From NCBI RefSeq assembly GCF_011758655.1, contig NZ_JAAMPA010000001.1, positions 682,001 to 746,000 on the forward strand: a DNA stretch of 64,000 bases. Direction: 5' to 3'. This document shows positions 7,928 through 15,469 of the stretch, piece after piece. The notes beneath the pieces are model-generated. The model saw only the letters and a list, made by a program, of their open reading frames with translations, did not search any database and was not told the DNA's origin. Both the position numbers and the translations under genes were made by a program. Within the stretch, counting starts at the first letter, position 1, and the number at the start of each line of letters is the position of its first letter. The DNA is from Modestobacter marinus. Its GTDB lineage: Bacteria; Actinomycetota; Actinomycetes; Mycobacteriales; Geodermatophilaceae.

Positions 7928-9264
7928 CCGCCTCTCCGAGCCCGGGCACCGTCTACCCGGTGGGGCTGCGCCTGGCCGGGCGCCGCGTCGTCGTCGTCGG
8001 CGGGGGCCAGGTCGCGCACCGCCGGGTCGCCGGCCTGCTGGAGGCCGGCGCTGAGGTCACCGTGGTCAGCCCCGAGGTCACCCCGGCCCTGGAGGCGCTG
8101 GTCGCGCCCGGTTCGGTCACCTGGCACCCGCGGCGCTGGGTCGACGGCGACCTGGCCGGCGCCTGGTACGCCGTGGCCGCCACCGACGACCCGGACGTGA
8201 ACGCGGCCGTCGCCGCCGAGGCCGAGCGCGACCGGGTCTTCTGCGCCCGCGCCGACGACCGCGGCGCCTCCAGCGTCTGGACCCCGGCGGTCGGCCGGCA
8301 GGGCGACCTGGTCATCGGCGTGCACGGCGGCGGCGACCCGCAGCGGGCCGTCGGCGTGCGGGACGCGGTGCTGACCGGGCTGACCGACGGCTCCATCGCC
8401 GACCGCGCCTCCCGCACCCCCTCGGTGGCCGCCGGCAGCGTCGTCCTGGTCGGTGGCGGGCCGGGCGACCCCGGCCTGGTGACGGTCCGCGGCCGGCAGG
8501 CGGTCGCCACGGCCGACGTCGTCGTCGCCGACCACCTCGCCCCGCAGGGGCTGCTGGCCTCGCTGCCCGCCGACGTGCTGGTCATCGACGCCTCGAAGCT
8601 GCCGCGCGGGCGCTCGATGGCGCAGGAGCAGATCAACGAGCTGCTGGTGTCGCACGCGCTGGCCGGTCGCCGGGTGGTGCGGCTCAAGGGCGGCGACCCG
8701 TTCGTCTTCGGCCGTGGCTTCGAGGAGCTCGAGGCGTGCGCCGCGGCGGGCGTCCCGGTCGAGGTCGTGCCCGGGGTGACCAGTGCGATCGCCGTGCCCG
8801 GCCTGGCCGGGGTCCCGGTCACCCACCGCGGGATGACCCACGAGTTCGTCGTCGTCTCCGGGCACGTGCCGCCGGGGCACCCGGCGTCGCTGGTCGACTG
8901 GGCGGCGCTCGGGCGCCTGCGCGGCACGGTCGTGGTGCTGATGGGGGTCGACACCGCCCCGGCGATCTCCGCCGCCCTGGTCGAGCACGGCCGGTCGCCG
9001 GAGACGCCGGTCGCCGTGGTCAGCGACGGCGCCACCCCGGCCCAGCGCACGCTGCGCACCACCCTCGCCGGGCTGGCCCGGACCATCGCCGACGAGGGCG
9101 TCCGACCGCCCGCCGTCTGGGTGGTCGGGGACGTCGTCGGGCTGTCGGCCCCGGCGGTGCCCGCCCAGGAGGTCCCGGGGGTCCCCGCTCAGAACGCATC
9201 GGGGGTGCCCGCTCAGGAGGTCCCGGGGGCGCCCGCTCAGGAGGCCACGGCGCCTCCCGCTTAG
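7924..9264 (+). CDS. Siroheme synthase / uroporphyrinogen-III C-methyltransferase (two-domain)
   Basis: The 446-residue protein joins two domains. Residues about 1-150 form a CysG N-terminal-like precorrin-2 dehydrogenase/ferrochelatase with the NAD-binding RRVVVVGGGQVAHRRVAGLL. Residues about 165-410 form a SAM-dependent uroporphyrinogen-III methyltransferase with VVLVGGGPGDPGLVTVRG, VVRLKGGDPFVFGRG and VPGVTSAIAVPGLAGVPVTHR. It makes precorrin-2, the branch point between cobalamin and siroheme, and probably oxidises and chelates it to siroheme. It ends in an unusual tail of VPAQEVPG-type octapeptides. GTG overlaps the cobT stop (GTGA). It appears to be the last gene of the operon. Confidence 0.92.
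   Translation: MTASPSPGTVYPVGLRLAGRRVVVVGGGQVAHRRVAGLLEAGAEVTVVSPEVTPALEALVAPGSVTWHPRRWVDGDLAGAWYAVAATDDPDVNAAVAAEAERDRVFCARADDRGASSVWTPAVGRQGDLVIGVHGGGDPQRAVGVRDAVLTGLTDGSIADRASRTPSVAAGSVVLVGGGPGDPGLVTVRGRQAVATADVVVADHLAPQGLLASLPADVLVIDASKLPRGRSMAQEQINELLVSHALAGRRVVRLKGGDPFVFGRGFEELEACAAAGVPVEVVPGVTSAIAVPGLAGVPVTHRGMTHEFVVVSGHVPPGHPASLVDWAALGRLRGTVVVLMGVDTAPAISAALVEHGRSPETPVAVVSDGATPAQRTLRTTLAGLARTIADEGVRPPAVWVVGDVVGLSAPAVPAQEVPGVPAQNASGVPAQEVPGAPAQEATAPPA
9157..9252 (+). repeat. 24-bp in-frame tandem repeat in the siroheme synthase tail
   Basis: Three full 24-bp units (9157-9180, 9181-9204, 9205-9228) and a diverged fourth encode V-P-A-Q-x-x-x-G octapeptides at the C terminus, after the conserved methyltransferase domain. 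Like the other two arrays in this operon the unit is a multiple of three. Confidence 0.9.
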
Positions 9265-9294
9265 ACGCCGCCGGCCCCGGATACCCCGGTGCCC

Positions 9295-9882
9295 ATGAGC
9301 TCCCCGCGCACCGTCGCCCGCTGGGTGTTCGACGTCGCCGTCGTCGTCGCCCTGGTCAGCGCCGTCGTCATGGCCGTCTCCGGCAACTGGGACGCCACCA
9401 TCCGGTTCGGCCTCATCGCCGCGGTCATGGTCGCGGTGCGCACCAGCGACGTCCCGCTGCCCTTCGCCGGGGCGTTCGCCGTCCTGCTGCTGCTGTCGAC
9501 GTGGGCAGCCGTCCGGCACTGGTACCGCCAGATCGACCAGTTCGACCTCCTGGTCCACTTCCTGACCCCCGGGAGCCTGGCCGCGGTCGTCTACTTCGCC
9601 CTCGTCCACCAGCGGCTGCTCCCCGACGTCCGCCGGCAGACCCCGCGCCTGCGCTCCGCGGCACCGGTGCTGTGGGTGGTGCTCGTCGGCACCACCGCGG
9701 CCGTGGTCTGGGAGTTCTACGAGCTGGTGATGGAGCGGCTGTCCCCCTCCTCGATGAACGTCGGCTACACCGACACGGTGCTCGACCTGCTCGCCGGGAT
9801 GCTCGGCTCGGCCGTCGCGGGCGGGCTGGTGCTGGCCTGGGGCCGGCGCGCCGACACGCACCCGCAGCACGACGGCAGGTGA
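9295..9882 (+). CDS. Polytopic membrane protein, DUF2238/YjdF-like
   Basis: A 195-residue membrane protein with five to six hydrophobic helices. The signatures DQFDLLVHFLTPGSLAAV, VVWEFYELVME and YTDTVLDLLAGMLGSAVAG resemble the D/H-rich helices of the DUF2238 (YjdF) and VanZ-like families, whose molecular function is not established. An in-frame GTG at 9289 is an alternative start two codons upstream. It begins 30 nt after the cobalamin operon, in the same direction, with no terminator visible between them, so read-through is possible. Confidence 0.7.
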   Translation: MSSPRTVARWVFDVAVVVALVSAVVMAVSGNWDATIRFGLIAAVMVAVRTSDVPLPFAGAFAVLLLLSTWAAVRHWYRQIDQFDLLVHFLTPGSLAAVVYFALVHQRLLPDVRRQTPRLRSAAPVLWVVLVGTTAAVVWEFYELVMERLSPSSMNVGYTDTVLDLLAGMLGSAVAGGLVLAWGRRADTHPQHDGR

Positions 9883-9928
9883 GCCTCGGGCCGCCCGGCG
9901 TCACCGGGCCACCGGCCCGCTGCGCGGT

Positions 9929-9934
9929 TACGTT
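9929..9934 (+). promoter_or_regulatory. Extended -10 hexamer of a leaderless promoter
   Basis: TACGTT lies 6 nt before ATG 9941 and no Shine-Dalgarno sequence is present. Transcription would begin at or next to the start codon, as in many actinobacterial leaderless genes. Confidence 0.55.
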
Positions 9935-9940
9935 GGTCCG

Positions 9941-10807
9941 ATGCCGTACGTCGTCTCCTCGGATGCCACCGTCCTCACCCTGCGCACCCAGGGCCCGGCC
10001 GACGGGCCGGTCGTCGTCCTCGTCAACGGCCTGGGCATGACGACCGACTCCTGGGGCCGGGTCCCCGAGCTGCTCGCCGACCGCCACCGGGTGGTCCGGT
10101 ACGACCTCCGGGGCCACGGGCGCAGCGGCAACGCCCCCGCCGACGACTACAGCCTCGAGGCGCACGCCCAGGACCTGGCGGCCGTGCTCGCTGAGGTCGT
10201 GCCCGACGGGCAGCAGGCGGTCGTGGTCGGCAACAGCCTCGGCGGCGGCATCATCGTCGTGCACGCCCGCGACCTCGGGCTGGACCGGATCAGCGGGGTG
10301 GTGTTCGCCGGCTCCGGTGGCTCGGGCGTCACCGCCCCCGGGCTCGCCCGCGACCTGCCGCCGGTGGCTCGCCGACTGGTCCGCCGGGTCTGGCTGTACA
10401 CGCTGCGCCTGGTGGCCGTGGTCGCCAACCGGGTGCGGCCGATCGAGCCGCTGGCCGACTGGCTGGTGCGGCAGTTCGCCTTCGAGCCGGGCGCGCCGGC
10501 GGACGCGGTCGCCCAGGTGCGGGAGGACTTCATGGGCAGCCGTCGGGTGCCGCTGGCCCGCACGACGCTGGCCAGCGTGAGCACCAACGGCGTCCGGTAC
10601 GCCTCGGCGCTGACCGTGCCCACCCTGGTCGTGCACGGCGACCACGACCCGGAGGTGCCGCAGGAGGAGATCGACGAGCTCATGCCGGAGCTGGCCGACG
10701 GTGAGCTCGTCCAGCTGCCCGGCGCCGGGCACATGGTGGCCCTGACCCGCACCGAGGAGACCGCCGAGCAGATCGCCCGCTGGGTCCGCCGGGTCGGGGC
10801 CGGCTGA
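9941..10807 (+). CDS. Alpha/beta hydrolase
   Basis: A 288-residue alpha/beta hydrolase. The oxyanion-hole region is VVVLVNGLGMTTDSWG, the nucleophile elbow VVGNSLGGGI places Ser near residue 90, the acid lies in VHGDHDPEVP, and the catalytic His in LPGAGHMVALTR. The layout resembles 3-oxoadipate enol-lactonase/esterase relatives, but no pathway neighbours define a substrate. It stands alone, with a leaderless promoter upstream. Confidence 0.8.
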   Translation: MPYVVSSDATVLTLRTQGPADGPVVVLVNGLGMTTDSWGRVPELLADRHRVVRYDLRGHGRSGNAPADDYSLEAHAQDLAAVLAEVVPDGQQAVVVGNSLGGGIIVVHARDLGLDRISGVVFAGSGGSGVTAPGLARDLPPVARRLVRRVWLYTLRLVAVVANRVRPIEPLADWLVRQFAFEPGAPADAVAQVREDFMGSRRVPLARTTLASVSTNGVRYASALTVPTLVVHGDHDPEVPQEEIDELMPELADGELVQLPGAGHMVALTRTEETAEQIARWVRRVGAG

Positions 10808-10824
10808 CGGGACGACCGGCGCGC

Positions 10825-10860
10825 AGAGCACTGGTGCTCTCGATGTAGCAGCCCTACTAT
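10825..10860 (+). promoter_or_regulatory. Promoter with 16-bp inverted repeat ahead of the ABC exporter operon
   Basis: TACTAT (10855-10860) is a good -10 hexamer. The inverted repeat AGAGCACTGGTGCTCT (10825-10840, 7-bp arms) covers the -35 region, a typical repressor operator position. AGGAG near 10886-10890 serves as the ribosome-binding site for ATG 10901. The XRE protein encoded by the third gene of the operon is the obvious candidate ligand. A 14/16 match to this palindrome occurs at 41787-41802. Confidence 0.55.
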
Positions 10861-10900
10861 CACCGCCGTCAGCTCCTCCCTGCTCCAGGAGTGGTGCGTC

Positions 10901-11866
10901 ATGGCCGCGGTCCCCCCCTCCCCCGCCTTCCCCGAGCCTCCCCAGCTGGGCCCACCGGGCGATCTGCCCGCCGTCCGGGTCCGGGGCCTGCGGATGGCCT
11001 ACGGCACCCACGAGGTGCTGAGCGGGGTCGACTTCGACGTCCGGCAGGGCGAGGTGGTCTGCCTGCTCGGCCCCAACGGCGCCGGGAAGACGACCACGAT
11101 CGAGGTGCTGGAGGGCTTCCGGCTGCCCTCGGCCGGCTCGGTGGAGGTGCTGGGCGCCGACCCGGCCCGTGGCGACGACGCCTGGCGGGCCCGGGTCGGG
11201 GTGGTGCTGCAGTCCTGGCGGGACCACCCCCGGTGGACCCCGCGACGGCTGCTCAGCTACCTGGGGGGCTACTACGAGCCGTACTCGACGCCCGAGCGCC
11301 CGCGTCCCTGGGACGTCGAGGACCTGCTGTCCACGGTCGGGCTGACCGAGGAGGCCGACCGGAAGATCGCCACCCTCTCCGGCGGGCGCCGCCGACGGCT
11401 GGACGTCGCCGTCGGGCTGATCGGCCGGCCGGAGCTGCTCTTCCTGGACGAGCCGACCGCCGGGTTCGACCCGCAGGCCCGCCGCGACTTCCACGACCTG
11501 GTGCACCGGCTCTCCGACCTCGAGGGCACCTCCATCCTGCTCACCACCCACGACCTGGGTGAGGCCGAACGGCTCGCCGACCGGATCCTCATCCTCACCG
11601 ACGGGCGGATCGTCGCCGACGGCAGCGCGGCGGCGCTCACCCGGCAGGTGGCCGGCACCAGCGAGGTGCGGTGGGTGCGGGACGGCGAGCAGTTCGTGCA
11701 CGCCACCGACGACATCGTCCCGTTCGTCCGCCGGCTGCTCGACCAGCACGGCGACGAGCTCACCGACCTGGAGGTGCGGCGGGCCGACCTGGAGGACACC
11801 TACATCGCGATGGTGCAGCGCTTCGAGTCCCGGCCGCAGCGGCACCTGGCGGAGGTGGCCCGGTGA
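10901..11866 (+). CDS. ABC exporter ATP-binding protein
   Basis: This 321-residue ATPase belongs to the drug/lipid exporter type paired with ABC-2 permeases (DrrA/CcmA-like). It has Walker A GPNGAGKTTT, Q-loop VVLQSWRDHPRWTP, signature LSGGRRRRLDVAVGL, Walker B LLFLDEPTAGFDP and H-loop TTHDLGEAERL. A C-terminal extension of about 90 residues follows, as in DrrA. Proline-rich residues precede the domain. It overlaps the permease gene by GTGA. Substrate unknown. Confidence 0.9.
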   Translation: MAAVPPSPAFPEPPQLGPPGDLPAVRVRGLRMAYGTHEVLSGVDFDVRQGEVVCLLGPNGAGKTTTIEVLEGFRLPSAGSVEVLGADPARGDDAWRARVGVVLQSWRDHPRWTPRRLLSYLGGYYEPYSTPERPRPWDVEDLLSTVGLTEEADRKIATLSGGRRRRLDVAVGLIGRPELLFLDEPTAGFDPQARRDFHDLVHRLSDLEGTSILLTTHDLGEAERLADRILILTDGRIVADGSAAALTRQVAGTSEVRWVRDGEQFVHATDDIVPFVRRLLDQHGDELTDLEVRRADLEDTYIAMVQRFESRPQRHLAEVAR

Positions 11867-12717
11867 GCGCCTCCCGCCAGGCCGTGCGCCAGGGCCTGCG
11901 CCGCGGCTGGACGGAGTTCGTGCAGAGCCTGCGCAGCCCGCAGGACCAGGGCTTCTACCTCTTCCTCGGCGTGATCACCCTCGCCGTCCTGTGGTTCAAC
12001 CGGGACAACGAGGTGGGCGACACCGGCCTGCTCTACCCGACGTTCGCGCTGCCCAGCATCCTGGGCGGGCTGCTCACCTTCGGCCTGGTGATCGGGCCGG
12101 GCTACTCCCTGGCGATGGAGCGGGAGGACGGCACGCTGCTGCGGCACAAGGCGCTGCCGCACGGGATGGAGGGCTACGTCACCGGGCAGCTGACCCTGCA
12201 GTCGCTGACCCTGCTGCCCAGCCTGCTGGTCGTCCTCGTCCCGAGCATGCTGCTCTTCGACGGCGTGGTGCCCGGCGGCGCGGGCAGCTGGCTCGCCGTC
12301 CTCGGCCTGATCGCGCTCGGCGTGCTCGCCACGATGCCGTGGGGCATGGTGCTGGGCTCGGTGGTGCCCGGCGTCCAGAAGATGGGCACCTGGGGGATGC
12401 TGCCGGTCCTGCTGATCACCGCCATCTCCGGCATCGTCGTCCCGATCCAGGCGATGTGGGGCTGGGTGCAGGCCGTCGCCCAGGTCTTCCCGGTCTACTG
12501 GCTCGGGCTCGGGCTGCGCTCGGCCTTCCTCCCCCCGGAGGCGGTCACCGGCGAGCTGGGAGACTCCTGGCGGACCGGCCCGATGCTGCTGGTCCTCGGC
12601 GCCTGGACGGTGGCCGGCCTGGTGGTCGCACCGCGGGTGCTGCGCCGGATGGCCCGGCGGCAGTCCGGGTCGACGGTCGAGGCGGCACGGGAGACGGCTC
12701 TGCAGTGGGTGCGGTGA
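11863..12717 (+). CDS. ABC-2 type permease
   Basis: A 284-residue permease with six hydrophobic segments in the ABC-2 pattern, including the AMEREDGTLLRHKALPHG loop that in this family contacts the ATPase and the segment PWGMVLGSVVPG. It starts at GTG in a GTGA overlap with the ATPase, so the two form the exporter. The regulator gene follows after 4 nt. Confidence 0.88.
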   Translation: MSASRQAVRQGLRRGWTEFVQSLRSPQDQGFYLFLGVITLAVLWFNRDNEVGDTGLLYPTFALPSILGGLLTFGLVIGPGYSLAMEREDGTLLRHKALPHGMEGYVTGQLTLQSLTLLPSLLVVLVPSMLLFDGVVPGGAGSWLAVLGLIALGVLATMPWGMVLGSVVPGVQKMGTWGMLPVLLITAISGIVVPIQAMWGWVQAVAQVFPVYWLGLGLRSAFLPPEAVTGELGDSWRTGPMLLVLGAWTVAGLVVAPRVLRRMARRQSGSTVEAARETALQWVR

Positions 12718-12721
12718 GCGG

Positions 12722-12973
12722 GTGAACGAGGGCGTCTTCAACCGGATCGCCCTGCTCCGGGCCGAGCAGGGGGTCAGCCGGCGCGAGCTCGCCGACGCCC
12801 TCGGCGTGCACTACCAGACGATCGGCTACCTCGAGCGCGGCGAGTACAACCCCAGCCTGAACCTGGCGCTGCGGATCGCGGAGTTCTTCCAGCTGCCGGT
12901 CGAGACGGTCTTCTCCACCACGCCCTTCCCCCGGATCAGCGACACCACCGCGCCCCGGTCCGCCTCGGGCTGA
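12722..12973 (+). CDS. Small XRE-family transcriptional regulator
   Basis: An 83-residue protein that is almost entirely one Cro/C1-type helix-turn-helix: NRIALLRAEQGVSRRELADA, then LGVHYQTIGYLERGEYNPS and LRIAEFFQLPVETVF. It belongs to the compact YozG/HTH_3 group. Placement 4 nt after the ABC-2 permease implies co-transcription and probable autoregulation of the exporter operon through the palindrome at 10825-10840. Start is GTG. Confidence 0.85.
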   Translation: MNEGVFNRIALLRAEQGVSRRELADALGVHYQTIGYLERGEYNPSLNLALRIAEFFQLPVETVFSTTPFPRISDTTAPRSASG

Positions 12974-12984
12974 CCGTCGTCGGC

Positions 12985-13965
12985 TCAGCTCCCGGGCGTC
13001 GTCGCCGACTCCGCACCGGCCGGCACCGGGTCGACGACGGCGGTCTCGGCCGGCGAGCGGTCCTCGCCCAGCCGGACCAGCACGATCCCCGCCAGGACGA
13101 CGACCCCGCCGACGAGCTGGACGGCGTTCGGCTGCTGCCCCAGCGCCAGCCAGGCCGCCACCACCGCGAACAGCACCTCGCTCAGCCCGACGAAGGAGCT
13201 GAGCCGGGAGCCGAGCCGGCGGACGGCGGCGACCCCGGTGGCGTAGGCCAGCGCCGCGGACACCAGCGCCACCCCGAGCACCGGGACCACCCAGCTGGTC
13301 GACCGGCCGGCCAGCTCGACGTCCGCGGCGACGGTGCGCCACGGGAGGACGCCGACGAGCGCGGCCGCGCCGAGCACCAGGGCACCCGTGGCGAGCCCGG
13401 CCCAGGCGGTGACCAGCGGCGGCAGCGCGTCGTCGGAGTGCGCGGAGAGGACGAAGTAGGAGGCCAGCCCGACCGCGGCGATCAGCCCCCACATCACGCC
13501 CAGCGGGTCGATCTGCGCGCCGCTGAGCACGTCGAGGACCAGCACCAGGCCGCCGACGGCCACCACGACCCCGGCGCCGGTGACGCGGCTGGGCCGCTGC
13601 CCCAGCCGCGCCCAGGTCCAGAGCACGACGAGCAGCACGCCGGAGTACTCCAGCAGCAGCGCCACGCCGACCGACAGCCGGGAGACGGCGAGGAAGTAGG
13701 CCAGCTGGGGCAGCGCGACGGCCAGCGTGCCGAAGGCCAGGACGGCGCCGGCGTTGGCCCGCAGCAGCGACCACCTGCCCCGCAGCTGGGCCAGGGCGGG
13801 GACGGCGAGCGCCAGCGACGCGACCGCGATCCGCGCGGTCACCGCGGCCCCGGCGGTCCAGCCGGCGTCCAGCAGCGCGGTGGCGAACACCCCCGAGGTG
13901 CCGAACGCGGCCGCGGAGACCACGGCCAGCAGCAGTCCGATCAGCCCGGTCCGGCGGTCGAGCAC
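12985..13965 (-). CDS. EamA/DMT-family transporter
   Basis: A drug/metabolite transporter with ten predicted membrane helices in two EamA repeats (first repeat begins TGLIGLLLAVVSAAAFGTSG, second near LGVMWGLIAAVGLASYFVLS) and a hydrophilic C-terminal tail. I chose GTG at 13965 because AAGGAGG (13974-13980) lies six to eight bases upstream, giving 326 residues. An in-frame TTG at 13992 has no such site. It is divergent from the CGNR zinc-finger gene. Substrate is not predictable from sequence; amino acids or metabolites are typical. Confidence 0.85.
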   Translation of the reverse strand: MLDRRTGLIGLLLAVVSAAAFGTSGVFATALLDAGWTAGAAVTARIAVASLALAVPALAQLRGRWSLLRANAGAVLAFGTLAVALPQLAYFLAVSRLSVGVALLLEYSGVLLVVLWTWARLGQRPSRVTGAGVVVAVGGLVLVLDVLSGAQIDPLGVMWGLIAAVGLASYFVLSAHSDDALPPLVTAWAGLATGALVLGAAALVGVLPWRTVAADVELAGRSTSWVVPVLGVALVSAALAYATGVAAVRRLGSRLSSFVGLSEVLFAVVAAWLALGQQPNAVQLVGGVVVLAGIVLVRLGEDRSPAETAVVDPVPAGAESATTPGS

Positions 13966-14043
13966 GGCAGACACCTCCTTGTCAGGAGTCAACGGACGTA
14001 CGCTCCTGTACCGGGGACGCTAGCAGAGGAGTACAGGAGTCAC
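13966..14043. promoter_or_regulatory. Divergent intergenic region with CTCCTGTA/TACAGGAG inverted repeat
   Basis: The EamA and CGNR genes diverge from this 78-bp gap. It contains an 8-bp inverted repeat, CTCCTGTA at 14003-14010 and TACAGGAG at 14032-14039, plus a further CAGGAGT at 13983-13989. The right arm overlaps the AGGAG ribosome-binding site of the CGNR gene. TAGCAG at 14021-14026 is a possible -10. Confidence 0.4.
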
Positions 14044-14583
14044 ATGCTGTTTGCCCATGACACCGAGATGGGGATCGCCTGCGCCGCCGCGCTGGTGAAC
14101 ACCACCGGGGACGGCGAGGAGCGACTGCCCGACCCGGCGGCACTGGCCGCGTTCCTCGACGACTGGCAGTTCACCGGCAGCCGGGCCGGCGACGCCGCCG
14201 AGCTGGCCGCGGTGCACGAGCTGCGGTCGGTGCTGGCCGGGGTCTGGGACGCCGACGAGGACGGCGTGGTCGCCGTCGTCAACCGGCTGCTGCGCGAGGG
14301 CAACGCCCTGCCGCAGCTGGTCCGGCACGACGACTGGGGCTACCACGTGCACGCCACCGGGCCGGAGGCCCCGGTCGCCGACCGGTGGGGGGTGGAGGCC
14401 GCCATGGCCCTGGCCGACCTGGTGCGCGCCGGCGCCCTCGACCGGTTGCGCCGTTGCGCCGCCGCCGGCTGCGACGACGTCCTGGTCGACCTCACCAAGA
14501 ACGCCAGCCGGCGGTTCTGCGACAGCACGTGCGCCAACCGCGAGCACGTGGCCGCCTACCGGGCCCGCCGCGCCGCCGACTGA
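14044..14583 (+). CDS. CGNR zinc-finger / ABATE-domain protein
   Basis: A 179-residue protein with the N-terminal ABATE stress-linked domain (ALVNTTGDGEERLPDPAALA onward) and a C-terminal CGNR zinc finger: RRCAAAGCDDVLVD followed by RRFCDSTCANREHVAAYRAR. The four zinc-ligand cysteines are in place; the name-giving CGNR is CANR here. The family is thought to comprise DNA-binding regulators. Divergence from an EamA permease, a common pairing, suggests local regulation of that permease. ATG 14044 follows AGGAG by 4 nt. Confidence 0.85.
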   Translation: MLFAHDTEMGIACAAALVNTTGDGEERLPDPAALAAFLDDWQFTGSRAGDAAELAAVHELRSVLAGVWDADEDGVVAVVNRLLREGNALPQLVRHDDWGYHVHATGPEAPVADRWGVEAAMALADLVRAGALDRLRRCAAAGCDDVLVDLTKNASRRFCDSTCANREHVAAYRARRAAD

Positions 14584-14617
14584 GCCGCACACCCCGTGCC
14601 GCGCACAGCCGGCCCGC

Positions 14618-15343
14618 TCACGTCCGCTCGGCGAGGTCCTCGAGGAGCACCTGGCGCTCGGCCGGGTCCCGGCGCGGGCACGAGGTGCACAGCACCTCGT
14701 GCGGCACCCGGTAGAGCAGGCAGCAGGACGCCCGCCGGGTGAACCGGGCCGCGCTGCCGTCGGGCCGGCCGACGTCGACGTAGCGCGGCGCGGGCAGCGG
14801 CGCACCGATCGCCGCGGCCAGCGGCCCGGCCAGCGCGGTCACCGTGGCGACGTCGCCGACCGCGCGGCCGAGGGCGAGCAGCCGGTTGGCCAGCGAGTCG
14901 GTGGCGATCGCCCACAGCGGCCGCTCCCGGGCCCCGCCGGCCTCGGCCACCGCGGCCACGACCGCGCCGATCGTCGTCCGCAGGTCACCGGCCAGGTCCG
15001 GGCCGGCGCCGCCGCGGGTGGTCGCCGCGACGGGCACGCCGCCGGCCAGCGCGTGCACCGTGGTGTCCGCCAGCCGCGCCGACAGCCCCACCCCGGTCAC
15101 CAGCCCGGCCAGCACCGGGGTGAGGAGCACGCTGGACACCGAGTACCACCACACGGTGGCCAGCACCCGCCGGTCGTCGGTCCGCTGCCGGACGGCGCGG
15201 GTGGCGAGCACCTGCGCCGTCCACGCCGGGTCGGCCAGCAGCGGCCCCGGGACGGGCGTCGCCGACGGCGGGGCGAGCAGCCCCAGCGCGGCGGCTCCGG
15301 GCAACCGGGACACCACGAGCGCCTGGGCACCGTCGTCCGTCAC
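14618..15343 (-). CDS. FhuF-like (2Fe-2S)-binding protein
   Basis: The C terminus RRASCCLLYRVPHEVLCTSC followed by PRRDPAER carries the CC-x10-C-x2-C motif that binds a [2Fe-2S] cluster in FhuF-type ferric-siderophore reductases. The rest (VRQRTDDRRVLATVWWYSVS) matches actinobacterial short FhuF-like proteins that lack an obvious siderophore domain. I place the start at GTG 15343, giving 241 residues; the frame stays open far upstream through unrelated sequence, so the start is uncertain. No siderophore genes are adjacent. Confidence 0.75.
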   Translation of the reverse strand: MTDDGAQALVVSRLPGAAALGLLAPPSATPVPGPLLADPAWTAQVLATRAVRQRTDDRRVLATVWWYSVSSVLLTPVLAGLVTGVGLSARLADTTVHALAGGVPVAATTRGGAGPDLAGDLRTTIGAVVAAVAEAGGARERPLWAIATDSLANRLLALGRAVGDVATVTALAGPLAAAIGAPLPAPRYVDVGRPDGSAARFTRRASCCLLYRVPHEVLCTSCPRRDPAERQVLLEDLAERT

Positions 15344-15469
15344 CCGACCAGTCTGCCCAGCCGGCGCCGACCGCGTGGGACGGACCTGACGGGAGCGTGA
15401 CCGGGGCCATAGGTTGTGCACCGAGGCAGCGCCGCGCAGACCAGGCGGCGCCCGACCACGGAGGTGCGC
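15344..15469 (+). promoter_or_regulatory. acs promoter region
   Basis: TAGGTT at 15410-15415 is a plausible -10 about 55 nt before acs, and ACGGAGG (15458-15464) precedes the ATG as ribosome-binding site. No convincing -35 or CRP-like site was seen. Confidence 0.4.

Noticed and set aside
1-9300. Cobalamin riboswitch for the B12 operon
   Set aside because: No B12-box or equivalent leader was seen between the genes; any such element would lie upstream of the window.
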